Part shown: piece after piece, positions 54,962-64,000 of the stretch
How positions within the stretch are numbered: position 1 is the first letter of the stretch
How the letters are laid out: every line of letters starts with the position of its first letter
Assembly (NCBI RefSeq): GCF_003574475.2
Contig: NZ_QLIS02000001.1
Span: 248,001 to 312,000 of the forward strand
DNA from: Pseudofrancisella aestuarii
Lineage (GTDB): Bacteria; Pseudomonadota; Gammaproteobacteria; Francisellales; Francisellaceae
Length of the DNA stretch: 64,000 bases
Direction of reading: 5' to 3'
Translations under genes and position numbers: made by a program
The notes under the pieces: generated by a model
Told to the model about the DNA's origin: nothing
The model's input: the letters and a program-made list of their open reading frames with translations, nothing else
Databases searched by the model: none

Positions 54962-56022
54962 AAAGGAACAGGGTACTCTCTTCTAACTTTTTCAATATCG
55001 TTTAATACTTCTTCAGACAAAGTTAGATTAATAGCATCTATATTATTTTTTAATTGCTCCATAGATGTAGCACCAATAATAGTAACTGGCATATAAGCTC
55101 TTCTGATAGTGAATGCTATAGCCATTTGACACATATCTAAATTATGTTTTTTAGCTACATCCATATATGCTTTTACAGCTGCATCTTTTGTAACTAATCT
55201 AAACATATAGCGATCCTCTTGACCAGCTAATATTTCAGGAGACATTCTAGTGCCTCTTGGTCTAGCTCCATTTAAGTATTTGCCAGTTAATATACCTTGC
55301 TCAAGTGGAGACCATGTTAAATATGTTACTTCCTCTAATCCACAAGTTTCCATAACATCTGTTTCATCTCTTCTTCTATTTAAGTTATATTCATTTTGAA
55401 TACTTTGAATACGAGGAAGATTATGTTTCTCAGCTAGATCACACAAGTGTTTTATTCCCCAAGCAGAATCATCAGATAACCCAATATGTTTTATTTTTCC
55501 AGCTTTTACTAGCTCATCACAAGTTTCAAGCATTTCTATCATATTTTCAGTAATTTTTTCTTTCTGAATATCTCCAACTGCTGGCACAAAATCCCACCAA
55601 TTACCGAAATGATAATGAGGTCTATTCGTTGGCCAATGAAATTGATAAAGATCAATATAATCAGTTTTTAAACGCTTTAGACTATTATCTACTGCTTCAA
55701 TAATATTTTTTCTATTAGTAGTTGGATTTTCTTCATTTCTTGCCCAAGGCATCGCTGAAAATTTAGTAGCTAATATAACTTCTTGTCTCTTCTTAGTAGA
55801 GGCAAACCAATTACCTATTATTTCTTCAGTTTTTCCATAAGTTTCTGGAGTAGGGGGAATCGCATACATCTCAGCTGTATCCCAAAAATTAACACCTTTA
55901 CTTAAAGCATAATCCATTTGCTCAAATCCTTCTGCTTGAGTATTTTGTCTACCCCAAGTCATAGTTCCTAAACAAATTCTACTTACTTTAATATTAGTTT
56001 TACCTAGTTTGACATATTTCAT
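54958..56022 (-). CDS. aldo-keto reductase, Tas-like
   Basis: A 354-residue TIM-barrel oxidoreductase. N-terminal KYVKLGKTNIKVSRICLGTMTWG, FWDTAEMYAIPPTPETYGKTE (catalytic Asp and Tyr), HIGLSDDSAWG, and IGATSMEQLKNNID near the C-terminus. The AEMY-x-x-PP-x-PET motif is that of E. coli Tas and of the longer AKR group. NADP is the likely cofactor; the substrate is unknown. Confidence 0.87.
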   Translation of the reverse strand: MKYVKLGKTNIKVSRICLGTMTWGRQNTQAEGFEQMDYALSKGVNFWDTAEMYAIPPTPETYGKTEEIIGNWFASTKKRQEVILATKFSAMPWARNEENPTTNRKNIIEAVDNSLKRLKTDYIDLYQFHWPTNRPHYHFGNWWDFVPAVGDIQKEKITENMIEMLETCDELVKAGKIKHIGLSDDSAWGIKHLCDLAEKHNLPRIQSIQNEYNLNRRRDETDVMETCGLEEVTYLTWSPLEQGILTGKYLNGARPRGTRMSPEILAGQEDRYMFRLVTKDAAVKAYMDVAKKHNLDMCQMAIAFTIRRAYMPVTIIGATSMEQLKNNIDAINLTLSEEVLNDIEKVRREYPVPF

Positions 56023-56116
56023 AATTATCTAAGCTTATATATAAATATAAAAGTCATTATATCAAAGAGATATATATAAACTAGTTATTGTATAAATTAG
56101 AAGAGCTAAAAATTAG

Positions 56117-57052
56117 CTATTTAAAACCTATAGTTTTGACAGAAATAGTTTTTTGAGTATCAAGAGCATCTTTGTTTGGATAAGCTTCAAACTCTTCACG
56201 TGTTGAATGCAATTTATCTATGTCAAAAGTTTCTATTAACATTTGTTCTTGATTAAATTTACCTTTTGCCATCTCTCCAACAGGAAAATCTTTTTGTTGA
56301 GGAGTTAAAAATAGCATTTGTGCAACACCATCGGCACCTTCTAGATTATTTTTATCTCTATTAGAAACCATACCAACAACTAAACCATAAGCATAATTTT
56401 GTATAGTTAACATTCTAATAGCTGCATGAACACGGTTTAAGCCATAAATATTATCTGTATATGAAGGAACTATAATAAGATCAGGTTCAACCTGCCCTAA
56501 AGCGTATGAAATATTAGCAAACTCACTAGTGTAACAAATTAATATAGCTATTCGACCATATTTTGTATTTATAACAAGGATGTCATTACCACTACCATCA
56601 TAGCCAACTTTCACCTCACCTGGTGTTAGATAAATCTTATCATGCTCAATAACATAACCACTTGGTATACCTATTAATGCTGTATTGTATAGTTTACCGT
56701 CAGCTTTAACTTGTGCTGTTGTACCACCAATAATATAAACATCAAGCTTTCTAGATAAACTAGAAATAAAAGTTTTTAGATCATCATACTGTTTTGCTAA
56801 TTCAAGAAGGCTATCTTTTTTCCAATGTTTATCATATACAAGGTTTAGCATATCATCCTCAGGAAAAACTATAATATTTGCACCTTGAGCTTTAGCATCT
56901 GTAGCATATTTCGTTATTGTGCTCTCTAACTCATCTAAAGATTGTTGCTTTGCAGTTAACTGTATAGCTGCTACTTTTACTTTTTCAGCAAAAACTGAAT
57001 TAGCAAAAAATATAGCAACTGCGATAAATAAAATTTTTGTTATTTTTGACAC
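56117..57052 (-). CDS. exported carbon-nitrogen hydrolase (nitrilase superfamily)
   Basis: A 311-residue protein with a signal peptide (residues 1-22, ending SVFA). The nitrilase triad is Glu65 (FPEDDML), Lys139 (EHDKIYLTPGE) and Cys173 (LICYTSEFA). Most nitrilase-family enzymes are cytoplasmic, so export is unusual. It is divergent from the exported flavoprotein gene across 80 bases. Substrate (amide, nitrile or N-acyl) is unknown. Confidence 0.8.
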   Translation of the reverse strand: MSKITKILFIAVAIFFANSVFAEKVKVAAIQLTAKQQSLDELESTITKYATDAKAQGANIIVFPEDDMLNLVYDKHWKKDSLLELAKQYDDLKTFISSLSRKLDVYIIGGTTAQVKADGKLYNTALIGIPSGYVIEHDKIYLTPGEVKVGYDGSGNDILVINTKYGRIAILICYTSEFANISYALGQVEPDLIIVPSYTDNIYGLNRVHAAIRMLTIQNYAYGLVVGMVSNRDKNNLEGADGVAQMLFLTPQQKDFPVGEMAKGKFNQEQMLIETFDIDKLHSTREEFEAYPNKDALDTQKTISVKTIGFK

Positions 57053-57132
57053 TTTATACTCCTCATATTTATAGAATATATTTAATTATAGTATCCTATA
57101 GATTACTACTATTATCATAATTTTTTCTATCA

Positions 57133-58905
57133 ATGAAATTTTTTAAAATATTTTCTTTAGCTTTATTAAGTATAGTTTTTGCTGAAGCTAATGTAGCTCA
57201 AGCTAATAATTCTATATGTCGTTGTACACCAGACCAAGCTTGTTGGCCAAACTTAAAAGAATGGCAAGAATTTAGTAAAAGCCTAACAGGAAAATTAGTA
57301 GTGCCAGAGTCTCCTATAGAAGCTTGTAAAAAAGATATTGATAGTGAAATTTGTAAGGCTGATTTAAATAAAGTTAAAAATCCATTTTATATGCAGAGTA
57401 AACCTGGTAACACAGAAAGCCAAGGTTGGTTAGGTGCATGGGATGCTAAACAAAGCACCTATGCTGTTGAAATAGCTAATACTCAAGACATAGTTAAAAG
57501 TATTAACTTTGCTCGTAATCATAATCTAAGAGTAGTTATAAAAGGGGCTGGACATGATTACCTAGGTAGATCAAATGCTCCAGATTCACTGCTAATATGG
57601 ACTCATAACATGAGAGATACTAGCTATGATGAAAATTTTATTCCTGAAGGTTGTGATTCTAGTCAAGGTAATCCTGCTGTAACTGTTAGTGCTGGTACTC
57701 GTTGGTTAGAAGCATATACTGAAGCAACTACAAAGCATAACATGTATGTTCAAGGTGGTGGATGTACTACAGTTGGAGCAGCAGGAGGTTTCCCTCAAGG
57801 TGGGGGCTTTGGTAGCTGGTCAAAAGAATTTGGTACAGGTGCGGCAGGCATTCTACAAGCTACAGTTGTTACAGCTGATGGCAAGGTAGTTGTTGTAAAT
57901 AAATGTCAAAATCCTGATTTATTCTATGCTATTCGTGGTGGTGGTGCAGGTACTTATGGTGTTGTAAGTAACTTAACTTTATTAGCTCACCCTTTACCAA
58001 AATATTTTGGAGTCCTTCAAGGAAAGATTACTGCAAAAGATGATAAATCATACCAAGCTTTAATAAAGCATTTCTTAGCTTTTTTTGAGAAAAATCTAAA
58101 TAATCAGAACTGGGGTGAACAGTTTAAATTTATGCCGAATAACACTATTGAGATATTTATGACTTCTCAAGGTATAGATGAGAAGCAAGCTAAAGAAACA
58201 TGGGAGCCTTTAGTTAAATGGATTGATGCGAATGAAGATTACAAGTTTGACTATAAGTATATAAATGTGCCACCTAAAGATATTTGGAATTATGATTATT
58301 GGGAGAAAAACCATCCAGAATTTGTGACAAAGAATGAAGGAGCAAATGCTCGTCCTGGAGAGTACTGGTGGTCAGGAAATACTGGAGAGGTATATAACTA
58401 TTGGTACACATATCAATCCTGGTGGTTACCTGAGAAGGTATTTGAAAAAGATGATTTAGATAGCACTGCTAAAACAATCTATGACGCTTCTAGAATAACT
58501 ACCGTAGCATTTCATATAAATAAAGGGCTAGCTGGAGCTTCTAAGGATGCTATAACAAGAGGAAAAGAAACCTCAACTAATCCTACAGTATATGATGCAG
58601 CTACTCTAGTTCTTATGAGTGCTGGTACAAATAATATTTTTGGTGATAGAAATACTCCAAAAGCCCAAAAACAGGTTCAAGATATTAATAAAGCTATGAG
58701 CATGATTAAGTCTCTTGCTCCAAATGCTGGGACTTATGTTAATGAAGCAGACTATTTTGAGCCTAATTGGCAACAAGCTTTTTGGGGAGATAACTATAGT
58801 AAACTATTTCAAATAAAACAGAAATATGATCCAAATGGATTATTCTATTGTCATCATTGTGTTGGTAGTGAGTCTTGGCAAGAAGGGGGTATGTGTAAAA
58901 AATAA
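57133..58905 (+). CDS. exported berberine-bridge-type FAD oxidase
   Basis: A 590-residue protein with a signal peptide (1-24, AQA-NN) and a cysteine-rich N-terminal segment (CRCTPDQACW and two more Cys near 65 and 74). The FAD-binding PP-loop has VVIKGAGHDYLGRSN with H141, and GGGCTTVGAAGG with C211; in berberine-bridge enzymes such His and Cys both attach FAD. The C-terminal BBE motif NEADYFEPNWQQAFWGDNY and LFQIKQKYDPNGLFYCHHC is present. It oxidises an unknown periplasmic or secreted substrate with O2. Divergent from the exported nitrilase. Confidence 0.85.
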   Translation: MKFFKIFSLALLSIVFAEANVAQANNSICRCTPDQACWPNLKEWQEFSKSLTGKLVVPESPIEACKKDIDSEICKADLNKVKNPFYMQSKPGNTESQGWLGAWDAKQSTYAVEIANTQDIVKSINFARNHNLRVVIKGAGHDYLGRSNAPDSLLIWTHNMRDTSYDENFIPEGCDSSQGNPAVTVSAGTRWLEAYTEATTKHNMYVQGGGCTTVGAAGGFPQGGGFGSWSKEFGTGAAGILQATVVTADGKVVVVNKCQNPDLFYAIRGGGAGTYGVVSNLTLLAHPLPKYFGVLQGKITAKDDKSYQALIKHFLAFFEKNLNNQNWGEQFKFMPNNTIEIFMTSQGIDEKQAKETWEPLVKWIDANEDYKFDYKYINVPPKDIWNYDYWEKNHPEFVTKNEGANARPGEYWWSGNTGEVYNYWYTYQSWWLPEKVFEKDDLDSTAKTIYDASRITTVAFHINKGLAGASKDAITRGKETSTNPTVYDAATLVLMSAGTNNIFGDRNTPKAQKQVQDINKAMSMIKSLAPNAGTYVNEADYFEPNWQQAFWGDNYSKLFQIKQKYDPNGLFYCHHCVGSESWQEGGMCKK

Positions 58906-58955
58906 TTCTCTTTTTATCTCTCATTTTCCTTTGTTAGCATATCTTTAATATTAGA

Positions 58956-58984
58956 TTTGCAAATATATGCAAGTGTAATATAAT
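58956..58984 (+). promoter_or_regulatory. arsR-acr3 promoter with overlapping candidate ArsR operator
   Basis: A perfect TATAAT (58979-58984) has TTTGCA (58956-58961) 17 bases upstream. The inverted repeat TTGCA-N6-TGCAA (58957-58972) covers the -35 and spacer, the place expected for ArsR repression. The repeat is short and unverified. Confidence 0.5.
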
Positions 58985-59012
58985 TTCACAAAATAATTTA
59001 ATTTATTAATTT

Positions 59013-59327
59013 ATGGAAAAAATATTTAAAGCTTTAGGCGATAGGACTAGACTTGATATCTTATTGCTTATTTCGCTAAATCCAGATATTTGTCTTTGTC
59101 ATCTTGAAAATTGTTTTGAACTATCAAATTCTAATCTTTCTCGTCATTTAAAAGAGCTTGAACAGTCTGGACTTGTCACTTCATATAAGAAAACTAAATG
59201 GAAGCATTATCAATTAAGTGACATTGGTAATGAGTTAGCTGAACTTATAATAAAAATTGATGACAAAAACTCTCTATTAGAGCAAATAAAAAATAAAAGT
59301 AAATTAATAAATATTTGTCAGGAATAA
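59013..59327 (+). CDS. arsR: ArsR-family arsenic-responsive repressor
   Basis: A 104-residue winged-helix repressor. [20 protein letters not shown] start; metal site [10 protein letters not shown] (C27, C29 and C34) corresponds to the ELCVCDLxxxL arsenic site of ArsR; recognition helix [16 protein letters not shown]. Two bases separate its stop from the acr3 start, so As(III) likely derepresses both genes. Confidence 0.87.
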   Translation: MEKIFKALGDRTRLDILLLISLNPDICLCHLENCFELSNSNLSRHLKELEQSGLVTSYKKTKWKHYQLSDIGNELAELIIKIDDKNSLLEQIKNKSKLINICQE

Positions 59328-59329
59328 AT

Positions 59330-60370
59330 ATGCGAACAGAATTAAAAAAATTAAATTTTTTAGATAGGTGCTTAACTCTATGGATATTTTTAGCAATGTT
59401 TATCGGTATAGCTATTAGCTATCTATTGCCTAATACAAAAAATATCATTAATGCTTTTGATGTAGACTCTGGAAATTGGCTAATAGGTATAGGATTAATT
59501 GTGATGATGTATCCACCACTTGCAAAAGTTAAATATAAAACTATGCCAGAAGTATTTAAAAATAGCAGAATATTAATTTTATCTCTAATCCAAAACTGGA
59601 TAATAGGGCCTATATTAATGTTTATATTAGCTATAGTTTTCTTTCATAATCAACCAGACTTTATGATTGGACTCATTCTTATAGGACTAGCTAGATGTAT
59701 CGCTATGGTTATTGTATGGAATGATTTAGCAAAAGGCTCTCGTGAATATTGTGCTGGTCTAGTTGCTTTTAATTCTATATTCCAGATAATCTTCTACGCT
59801 GCTTATGCTTATATATTTATAACTATCATTCCTAGATTTTTAGGCATGGAAAGTGCTGAAGTACATATTTCAATGTTAGAAATTGCTAAGAATGTTGGTA
59901 TCTATTTAGGTATACCTTTTCTAGCTGGAATATTAACTCGTACAATACTAATACCTGCTAAGGGTGAGGAGTGGTATGTTAATGTTTTCACTCCTATCAT
60001 CTCACCTTTAACACTAGTTGCACTTTTATTTACTATTGTTCTAATGTTCTCTACTAAAGGTGATCAAATTATTAGTTTACCTTTTCAGGTAGTAAAAGTA
60101 GCTATACCTCTTTTAATATACTTTTTAGCTATGTTTTTCATTTCTTTCTGGATGTCTTATAAACTTAAAGCCAATTATGAACAATCAGTTTCATTAAGCT
60201 TTACAGCAGCTTCAAATAACTTTGAACTAGCGATAGCAGTAGCAATATCGGTATTCGGAATAAATTCAGCTCAGGCCTTTGTCGGTGTTATTGGTCCATT
60301 AGTAGAAGTCCCTGTATTAATTGGACTAGTGAATGTAGCTCTATGGTTTCAATATAAATACTTTAAATAA
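59330..60370 (+). CDS. acr3: ACR3-family arsenite efflux transporter
   Basis: A 346-residue membrane protein of about ten helices. [25 protein letters not shown] contains the conserved cysteine of the ACR3 site; the C-terminal [40 protein letters not shown] is diagnostic. The ATG at 59330 follows AGGA at ideal distance; a TTG at 59315 inside arsR is rejected. Pumps As(III) out of the cell. No arsC gene is adjacent. Confidence 0.93.
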   Translation: MRTELKKLNFLDRCLTLWIFLAMFIGIAISYLLPNTKNIINAFDVDSGNWLIGIGLIVMMYPPLAKVKYKTMPEVFKNSRILILSLIQNWIIGPILMFILAIVFFHNQPDFMIGLILIGLARCIAMVIVWNDLAKGSREYCAGLVAFNSIFQIIFYAAYAYIFITIIPRFLGMESAEVHISMLEIAKNVGIYLGIPFLAGILTRTILIPAKGEEWYVNVFTPIISPLTLVALLFTIVLMFSTKGDQIISLPFQVVKVAIPLLIYFLAMFFISFWMSYKLKANYEQSVSLSFTAASNNFELAIAVAISVFGINSAQAFVGVIGPLVEVPVLIGLVNVALWFQYKYFK

Positions 60371-60371
60371 C

Positions 60372-61073
60372 TTATCTAAGTTTTATATCTATATATGCCT
60401 TTAGAAGACCAAACCATTCATGGACTATTCTCTGAGTAATATAAATATTATAAGAATTTGGTAAGAATTTTATATTTGTTGTTGGTAAAGAAGAAGCTAA
60501 AGGTATTACATCAATATTAAATTTTTCATAATATAAAATTGCTCGCTTTAAATGTAATCCATCTGTTACTAAACAATATTTATTATTTTCACTTTCTTGA
60601 AGAAGATCTTTTGTAAATTTTGCATTCTCATATGTATTAGTAGATTTATTTTCAATAATTATTTTGTCTTTAGGAATATTTAGACTATATAGCTCTTTGG
60701 CATAGATATCTGCTTCAGAGCCCTTACTATCTATTGTTCCTCCACTAATAATTATTAGTTGAGGATATTTAGCATATACTTGAGCTGTTTTAATAATCCT
60801 ATCATATGCTGAGATACTTGGTAAATCGCCAGCAATTGTTTTAGTGCTTCCTGCTCCTAATAATATAATAGCTTTTGTATTACTACAGCTACTTATATTT
60901 ATTTGATTTGTTACTATACCTTTAGCAAGAAGATTTCCTGCTATTCCAGAACCAATTAAATAATATATGATAGTAATTATGATTAGAGTTTTTTTTAACC
61001 ATTTCTTTGTAAAAAAACAGCTTAAAATTAAAATACAAAAAAATATAAATCCTAAATCTAAAATTTGACTCAT
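60372..61073 (-). CDS. DUF218/YdcF-like membrane protein
   Basis: A 233-residue protein: two hydrophobic helices at the N-terminus (about 6-18 and 29-52) and a DUF218 domain with AIILLGAGSTKTIAGDLPSIS, IIISGGTIDSKGSEADIYA, IIENKSTNTYENA and CLVTDGLHLKRAILYYE. Related proteins (SanA, ElyC, YdcF) act in envelope or undecaprenyl-phosphate metabolism. Overlaps folE by 4 bases, with which it appears co-transcribed. Confidence 0.85.
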   Translation of the reverse strand: MSQILDLGFIFFCILILSCFFTKKWLKKTLIIITIIYYLIGSGIAGNLLAKGIVTNQINISSCSNTKAIILLGAGSTKTIAGDLPSISAYDRIIKTAQVYAKYPQLIIISGGTIDSKGSEADIYAKELYSLNIPKDKIIIENKSTNTYENAKFTKDLLQESENNKYCLVTDGLHLKRAILYYEKFNIDVIPLASSLPTTNIKFLPNSYNIYITQRIVHEWFGLLKAYIDIKLR

Positions 61074-61684
61074 TGACTTAAAGCACCACCAGTCATTTTT
61101 GTTTCTGTAATAGAATCTTTATCATTTAAACCTCTAAATGAAACACAAGTATGCTTAGCTTTTATATTTATTGAAATATCCTCTGTCTTAAGTAAAAATT
61201 TTAAAGTTTCAAATATCTGAGCAGTTAATCTTTCTTGTATCTGCGGTCTACGAGAGAAAAAGTCACAAATCTGATTTAATTTAGACAAGCCGATTATTTT
61301 GTTATCTTTAGGAATAAAAGAGATCTCAGCGACTCCTTCAAAAGGTACAAAGTGATGCTCACAAAATGACATTATATTTATATTTTTTTGAGTTAATACT
61401 CCTTCATAGTGAAAATCATTTTCAAATAAAGAACAATCAGGAAAATTTTCATAGTCTAAACCATAGAATATTTCTTGAGTAAACATTCTAGCTACTCTAT
61501 ATGGCGTTTTATCAAATTCTGAAGTTGTTAAGCCTAAGGTTTTTAAAATATCACTATAAGCATTCGATATGATATCTAACTGCTCAGATTTGTTATGTGG
61601 CACTTTTCTAAATGACTCTAAACCTTTTGCTATTAAGTGATTTTGAATCTCTAAACCCAACTTTTTATTATAAGTTATACTCAT
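61070..61684 (-). CDS. folE: GTP cyclohydrolase I (FolE1)
   Basis: A 204-residue zinc-dependent enzyme giving dihydroneopterin triphosphate. Zinc ligands Cys and His in MSFCEHHFVPFEGVAEISF and Cys in KAKHTCVSFRGLND; GLSKLNQICDFFSRRPQIQERLTAQI is the conserved helix block. It feeds FolB-FolKP elsewhere in this window. Divergent from the helicase gene across 120 bases. Confidence 0.95.
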   Translation of the reverse strand: MSITYNKKLGLEIQNHLIAKGLESFRKVPHNKSEQLDIISNAYSDILKTLGLTTSEFDKTPYRVARMFTQEIFYGLDYENFPDCSLFENDFHYEGVLTQKNINIMSFCEHHFVPFEGVAEISFIPKDNKIIGLSKLNQICDFFSRRPQIQERLTAQIFETLKFLLKTEDISINIKAKHTCVSFRGLNDKDSITETKMTGGALSQ

Positions 61685-61804
61685 TAATTTTAATTAATTA
61701 AATATTTCTAGAGAAAGATTATATTACTTAATAACGTATAAATAAATCTAACTAATATTTTAATAAATGCTAATATAGTATGACTAAACATTAAAAGGAT
61801 AATA

Positions 61805-63124
61805 ATGTCTAATAAATTCTTAGATTTAGGACTTTCATTAAAAATATGTAAAGCCTTAGAAACAAAAGGTTACACAGAGCCTACACCTATACAAGAAAAA
61901 TCTATTCCTCTTATACTACAAAATAATGATTTAATGGCATCTGCTCAGACGGGTACAGGAAAAACTGCTGCATTTACATTGCCAATTATTGAAAAATTAA
62001 TGAATCAACCAAAAGCAGGTTCTAACACAACTAAAGTACTTATTTTAACTCCAACAAGAGAGTTGGCAGCTCAGATAAAAGAACAAATAGATATATATGC
62101 TTCTAATACTCATATTAGATCAGCTGTAGTTTTTGGTGGAGTGAGCATAAACCCTCAGATGATGACTCTTAGAAAAGGAGTTGAGATCTTAATAGCTACA
62201 CCAGGTAGATTAATAGATCTATATGAACAAAGAGCTGTTAAGTTCACTGAATTAAATACTTTAGTGCTTGATGAAGCTGATAGAATGCTTGATATGGGTT
62301 TCATACATTCTTTAAAAAGGATACATAAACTTTTACCAAAGAAAATACAAACATTAATGTTTTCAGCTACATTTTCTCCAGAAATAAAAGAATTAGCTCA
62401 AAGCTTTTTGCATCATCCAAAATCAGTTGCTGCAAACGTTGAAAATACAACTGTTAAAAAAATATCACAAAGTATTATAACTGTAGATAAAGCAAAGAAA
62501 ATTAATGCTCTTATCTCTCTTATTAAGAAAGATAACTGGCATCAGGTTTTAGTTTTTTCTCGTACAAAACATGGTGCTAATAGAATTGCTGAAAAACTTA
62601 ATCAAGCAGGTATTAATGCCAGTGCAATACATGGTAATAAAAGCCAAACAGCAAGAACTAAGGCATTAGCAGATTTTAAAGCCAATACAATAAGCGTATT
62701 AGTAGCAACAGATATTGCTGCAAGGGGTATAGATATCCAACAACTACCATACGTTATAAATCTTGATTTACCAAGTGTTGCTGAAGATTATGTGCATCGT
62801 ATAGGTAGAACTGGTAGAGCAGGGCAAGAAGGTGTTGCAATATCTTTAGTAAGTGCAGATGAAGTTGAACTATTATCAAATATAGAGCATTTAATAGGAC
62901 ACTTATTACCGAGAGATGAGCTAGAGGGCTTTGCGACTCAGCATAATGTTCCTGAAACAAATATGCTTAGAAAGACTAAAGCTAAAAAAATTGACGAAGT
63001 TAAAATTATTGCAGCTAAAAGAGCTAATAAAGCAAAAAAATCCCCTCATGTTAAAAGTTTTTCTGATGTTATAAAGAAAAAAATTAATGAAAATAGTAAA
63101 TTTAGAGGCAATAAAAAAGTTTAA
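61805..63124 (+). CDS. DEAD-box RNA helicase, RhlE-like
   Basis: A 439-residue helicase: Q motif TEPTPIQEKSIP, motif I ASAQTGTGKT, Ia PTRELAAQI, II LDEADRMLD, III SATFS, IV/V LVATDIAARGID, VI HRIGRTGRAG. The C-terminal tail (about 380-439) is basic with AKK-rich residues, like RhlE. A single start with AAAAGGA ahead. Likely in RNA remodelling or ribosome assembly and cold adaptation. Confidence 0.92.
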   Translation: MSNKFLDLGLSLKICKALETKGYTEPTPIQEKSIPLILQNNDLMASAQTGTGKTAAFTLPIIEKLMNQPKAGSNTTKVLILTPTRELAAQIKEQIDIYASNTHIRSAVVFGGVSINPQMMTLRKGVEILIATPGRLIDLYEQRAVKFTELNTLVLDEADRMLDMGFIHSLKRIHKLLPKKIQTLMFSATFSPEIKELAQSFLHHPKSVAANVENTTVKKISQSIITVDKAKKINALISLIKKDNWHQVLVFSRTKHGANRIAEKLNQAGINASAIHGNKSQTARTKALADFKANTISVLVATDIAARGIDIQQLPYVINLDLPSVAEDYVHRIGRTGRAGQEGVAISLVSADEVELLSNIEHLIGHLLPRDELEGFATQHNVPETNMLRKTKAKKIDEVKIIAAKRANKAKKSPHVKSFSDVIKKKINENSKFRGNKKV

Positions 63125-63190
63125 AATTTCTCATCTTTATCTAAATAATATAAACTCAAATAAAGTTATTAAGATTCTAATAAATTAAAA

Positions 63191-63520
63191 GTGTATAGAT
63201 TTTTATATTTAATCTTTATTTTTTTAATTATTCCTCTTTATATCTCTGCTAAAGATTCTTTTGATTTAGATTCTGATAATAAATATAAAGGACTTTCTAA
63301 GGGTGACATCAATACCCACAAATCATTAAATCAGCAATATATTGATGAACAACATGCTAGTTACGTTAAAAGGTCTAAGCCTAAAAATAAAAACTATAAT
63401 ATGAACATTTCTAATGAGCCAACTTTAAAATATGCTCCAGGTAGTGTTTATATTGAGCCTGTAGAAGATATTAAATTACATTTTGGATTTTCAGGTCCTG
63501 GTGCAGAGTTTAATTTTTAA
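63191..63520 (+). CDS. small exported protein of unknown function
   Basis: A 109-residue protein from a GTG start. A signal peptide (residues 1-20, IFIFLIIPLYISA-KD) is followed by a hydrophilic region with many Asp, Asn and Lys and the tail YAPGSVYIEPVEDIKLHFGFSGPGAEFNF. I do not recognise a family. The start lacks a clear ribosome site. Stands alone between the helicase and the persulfide dioxygenase gene. Confidence 0.5.
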   Translation: MYRFLYLIFIFLIIPLYISAKDSFDLDSDNKYKGLSKGDINTHKSLNQQYIDEQHASYVKRSKPKNKNYNMNISNEPTLKYAPGSVYIEPVEDIKLHFGFSGPGAEFNF

Positions 63521-63642
63521 TGAATACGATATTCTTATTTTAGGTATTTCAAATTATTGATTAAAATTAGTTATATAGATATAATAAATTTGTATATTAG
63601 AATTTTCTAATATAATTTTAAGCATTATATGGAGTCGAATTA

Positions 63643-64000
63643 TGATTTTTAGACAATTATTTGATAGAGAAACTTATACATATACTTATATATTAGGATG
63701 TGAAGAAACTAGAGAAACAATAATAATTGATCCTGTAAGATTCAATGTACAACAATACTTAAAACTTTTAAAAGAGTTAGATTTAAAATTAATTTACGCT
63801 ATGGATACTCATGTTCATGCAGATCACGTAACAGCTGCTGGTATCCTTAGAAAGGAAACAGGGTGCGACATTGTCATTGGTGGTGAGAGTAAAGCAAACT
63901 GCGCAACTAAAAAAGTTTTTGATAATGACATCATTAAATTTGGTAAATATGAAATTAAAGCTATTTATACACCAGGCCATACAGATGACTCATATTCTTT
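63643..64000 (+). CDS. persulfide dioxygenase-like metallo-beta-lactamase protein (3' end outside window)
   Basis: 119 visible codons from an ATG with GGAG 8 bases ahead; the frame runs through the window end. It begins with MIFRQLFDRETYTYTYILG (the typical LFDxxSxTYTYLL start of ETHE1/Blh-type proteins), has DPVRFNV, the metal motif THVHADHVTAAGIL, and ends in TPGHTDDSY with another metal-binding His. Persulfide dioxygenases oxidise glutathione persulfide to sulfite; a rhodanese domain, if any, would lie beyond the window. Confidence 0.82.

Noticed and set aside
63522-63541. GAATA/TATTC hairpin followed by Ts after the small exported protein gene
   Set aside because: Only five weak AT-rich pairs with a three-base loop; too unstable to call a terminator.

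Overview
The window is a contiguous piece of chromosome from an AT-rich gammaproteobacterium, most probably Francisella or a very close relative. The reasons are the strong A+T bias; the block birA-bioD-bioC-bioF-bioB / bioA / DUF4442 / HSL-type esterase (BioJ) followed by a fused folK-folP gene and folB, an arrangement I associate with Francisella; an ArnT/FlmK-like lipid A sugar transferase; and the housekeeping genes pheST, rpsF-rpsR-rplI-dnaB and rlmN-pilF. No tRNA, rRNA, CRISPR array, insertion sequence, integrase or prophage gene was seen. Gene density is very high, many genes overlap by 1-30 bases, and only 43264-43642 is a gap longer than 300 bases; it holds a decayed gene.

Layout. 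1-7638: the 3' part of an aryl-polyene-like (APE) lipid biosynthesis cluster (COG4648 membrane protein, acyl/aryl AMP-ligase, dehydratase, GT2, LpxL-type acyltransferase, thioesterase, LolA-like protein, MMPL exporter, DUF3261 lipoprotein); its other half must lie upstream. 7644-15000: DMT transporter, pheST, SPFH/NfeD membrane pair, cardiolipin synthase. 15119-19856: Mrp, dCTP deaminase, GT83 glycosyltransferase, hemF, a lone prepilin-like gene. 19866-26152: ribosomal protein operon with a candidate S6:S18 leader, an unusual pair of competing hairpins before dnaB, rlmN, PilF/PilW-like TPR lipoprotein candidate, rluB, a probable divergent holD, and rimI. 26142-27570: a TPP riboswitch in front of two uncharacterised membrane proteins (PQ-loop and HXXEE), a good candidate for an undescribed thiamine uptake system. 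27597-30398: cation efflux protein, galU, acetoacetate decarboxylase. 30489-37649: complete biotin system with a readable BirA operator lying over two divergent bio promoters.

37696-39321: folKP and folB; pabBC and pabA (52633-54961) and folE (61070-61684) complete much of the folate pathway in this window. 39396-43251: AMP-ligase, small membrane protein, DUF3137/LemA-type pair, PepSY protein. 43643-52561: a cluster of SDR, DUF3833, chalcone-isomerase-like, cyclopropane/methyl fatty acid synthase, DUF1365, FAD oxidoreductase, two-component system, TIGR01777 epimerase and DUF523-DUF1722, which resembles the membrane-lipid/photo-oxidative stress clusters of other proteobacteria but with an OmpR-type two-component pair beside it. 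54958-64000: Tas-like aldo-keto reductase, an exported nitrilase divergent from an exported berberine-bridge-type flavoprotein, arsR-acr3, a DUF218 protein, folE, an RhlE-type helicase, a small exported protein, and the start of a persulfide-dioxygenase-like gene cut by the window end.

All family assignments are from reading the translated sequences and gene order; no database search was run.
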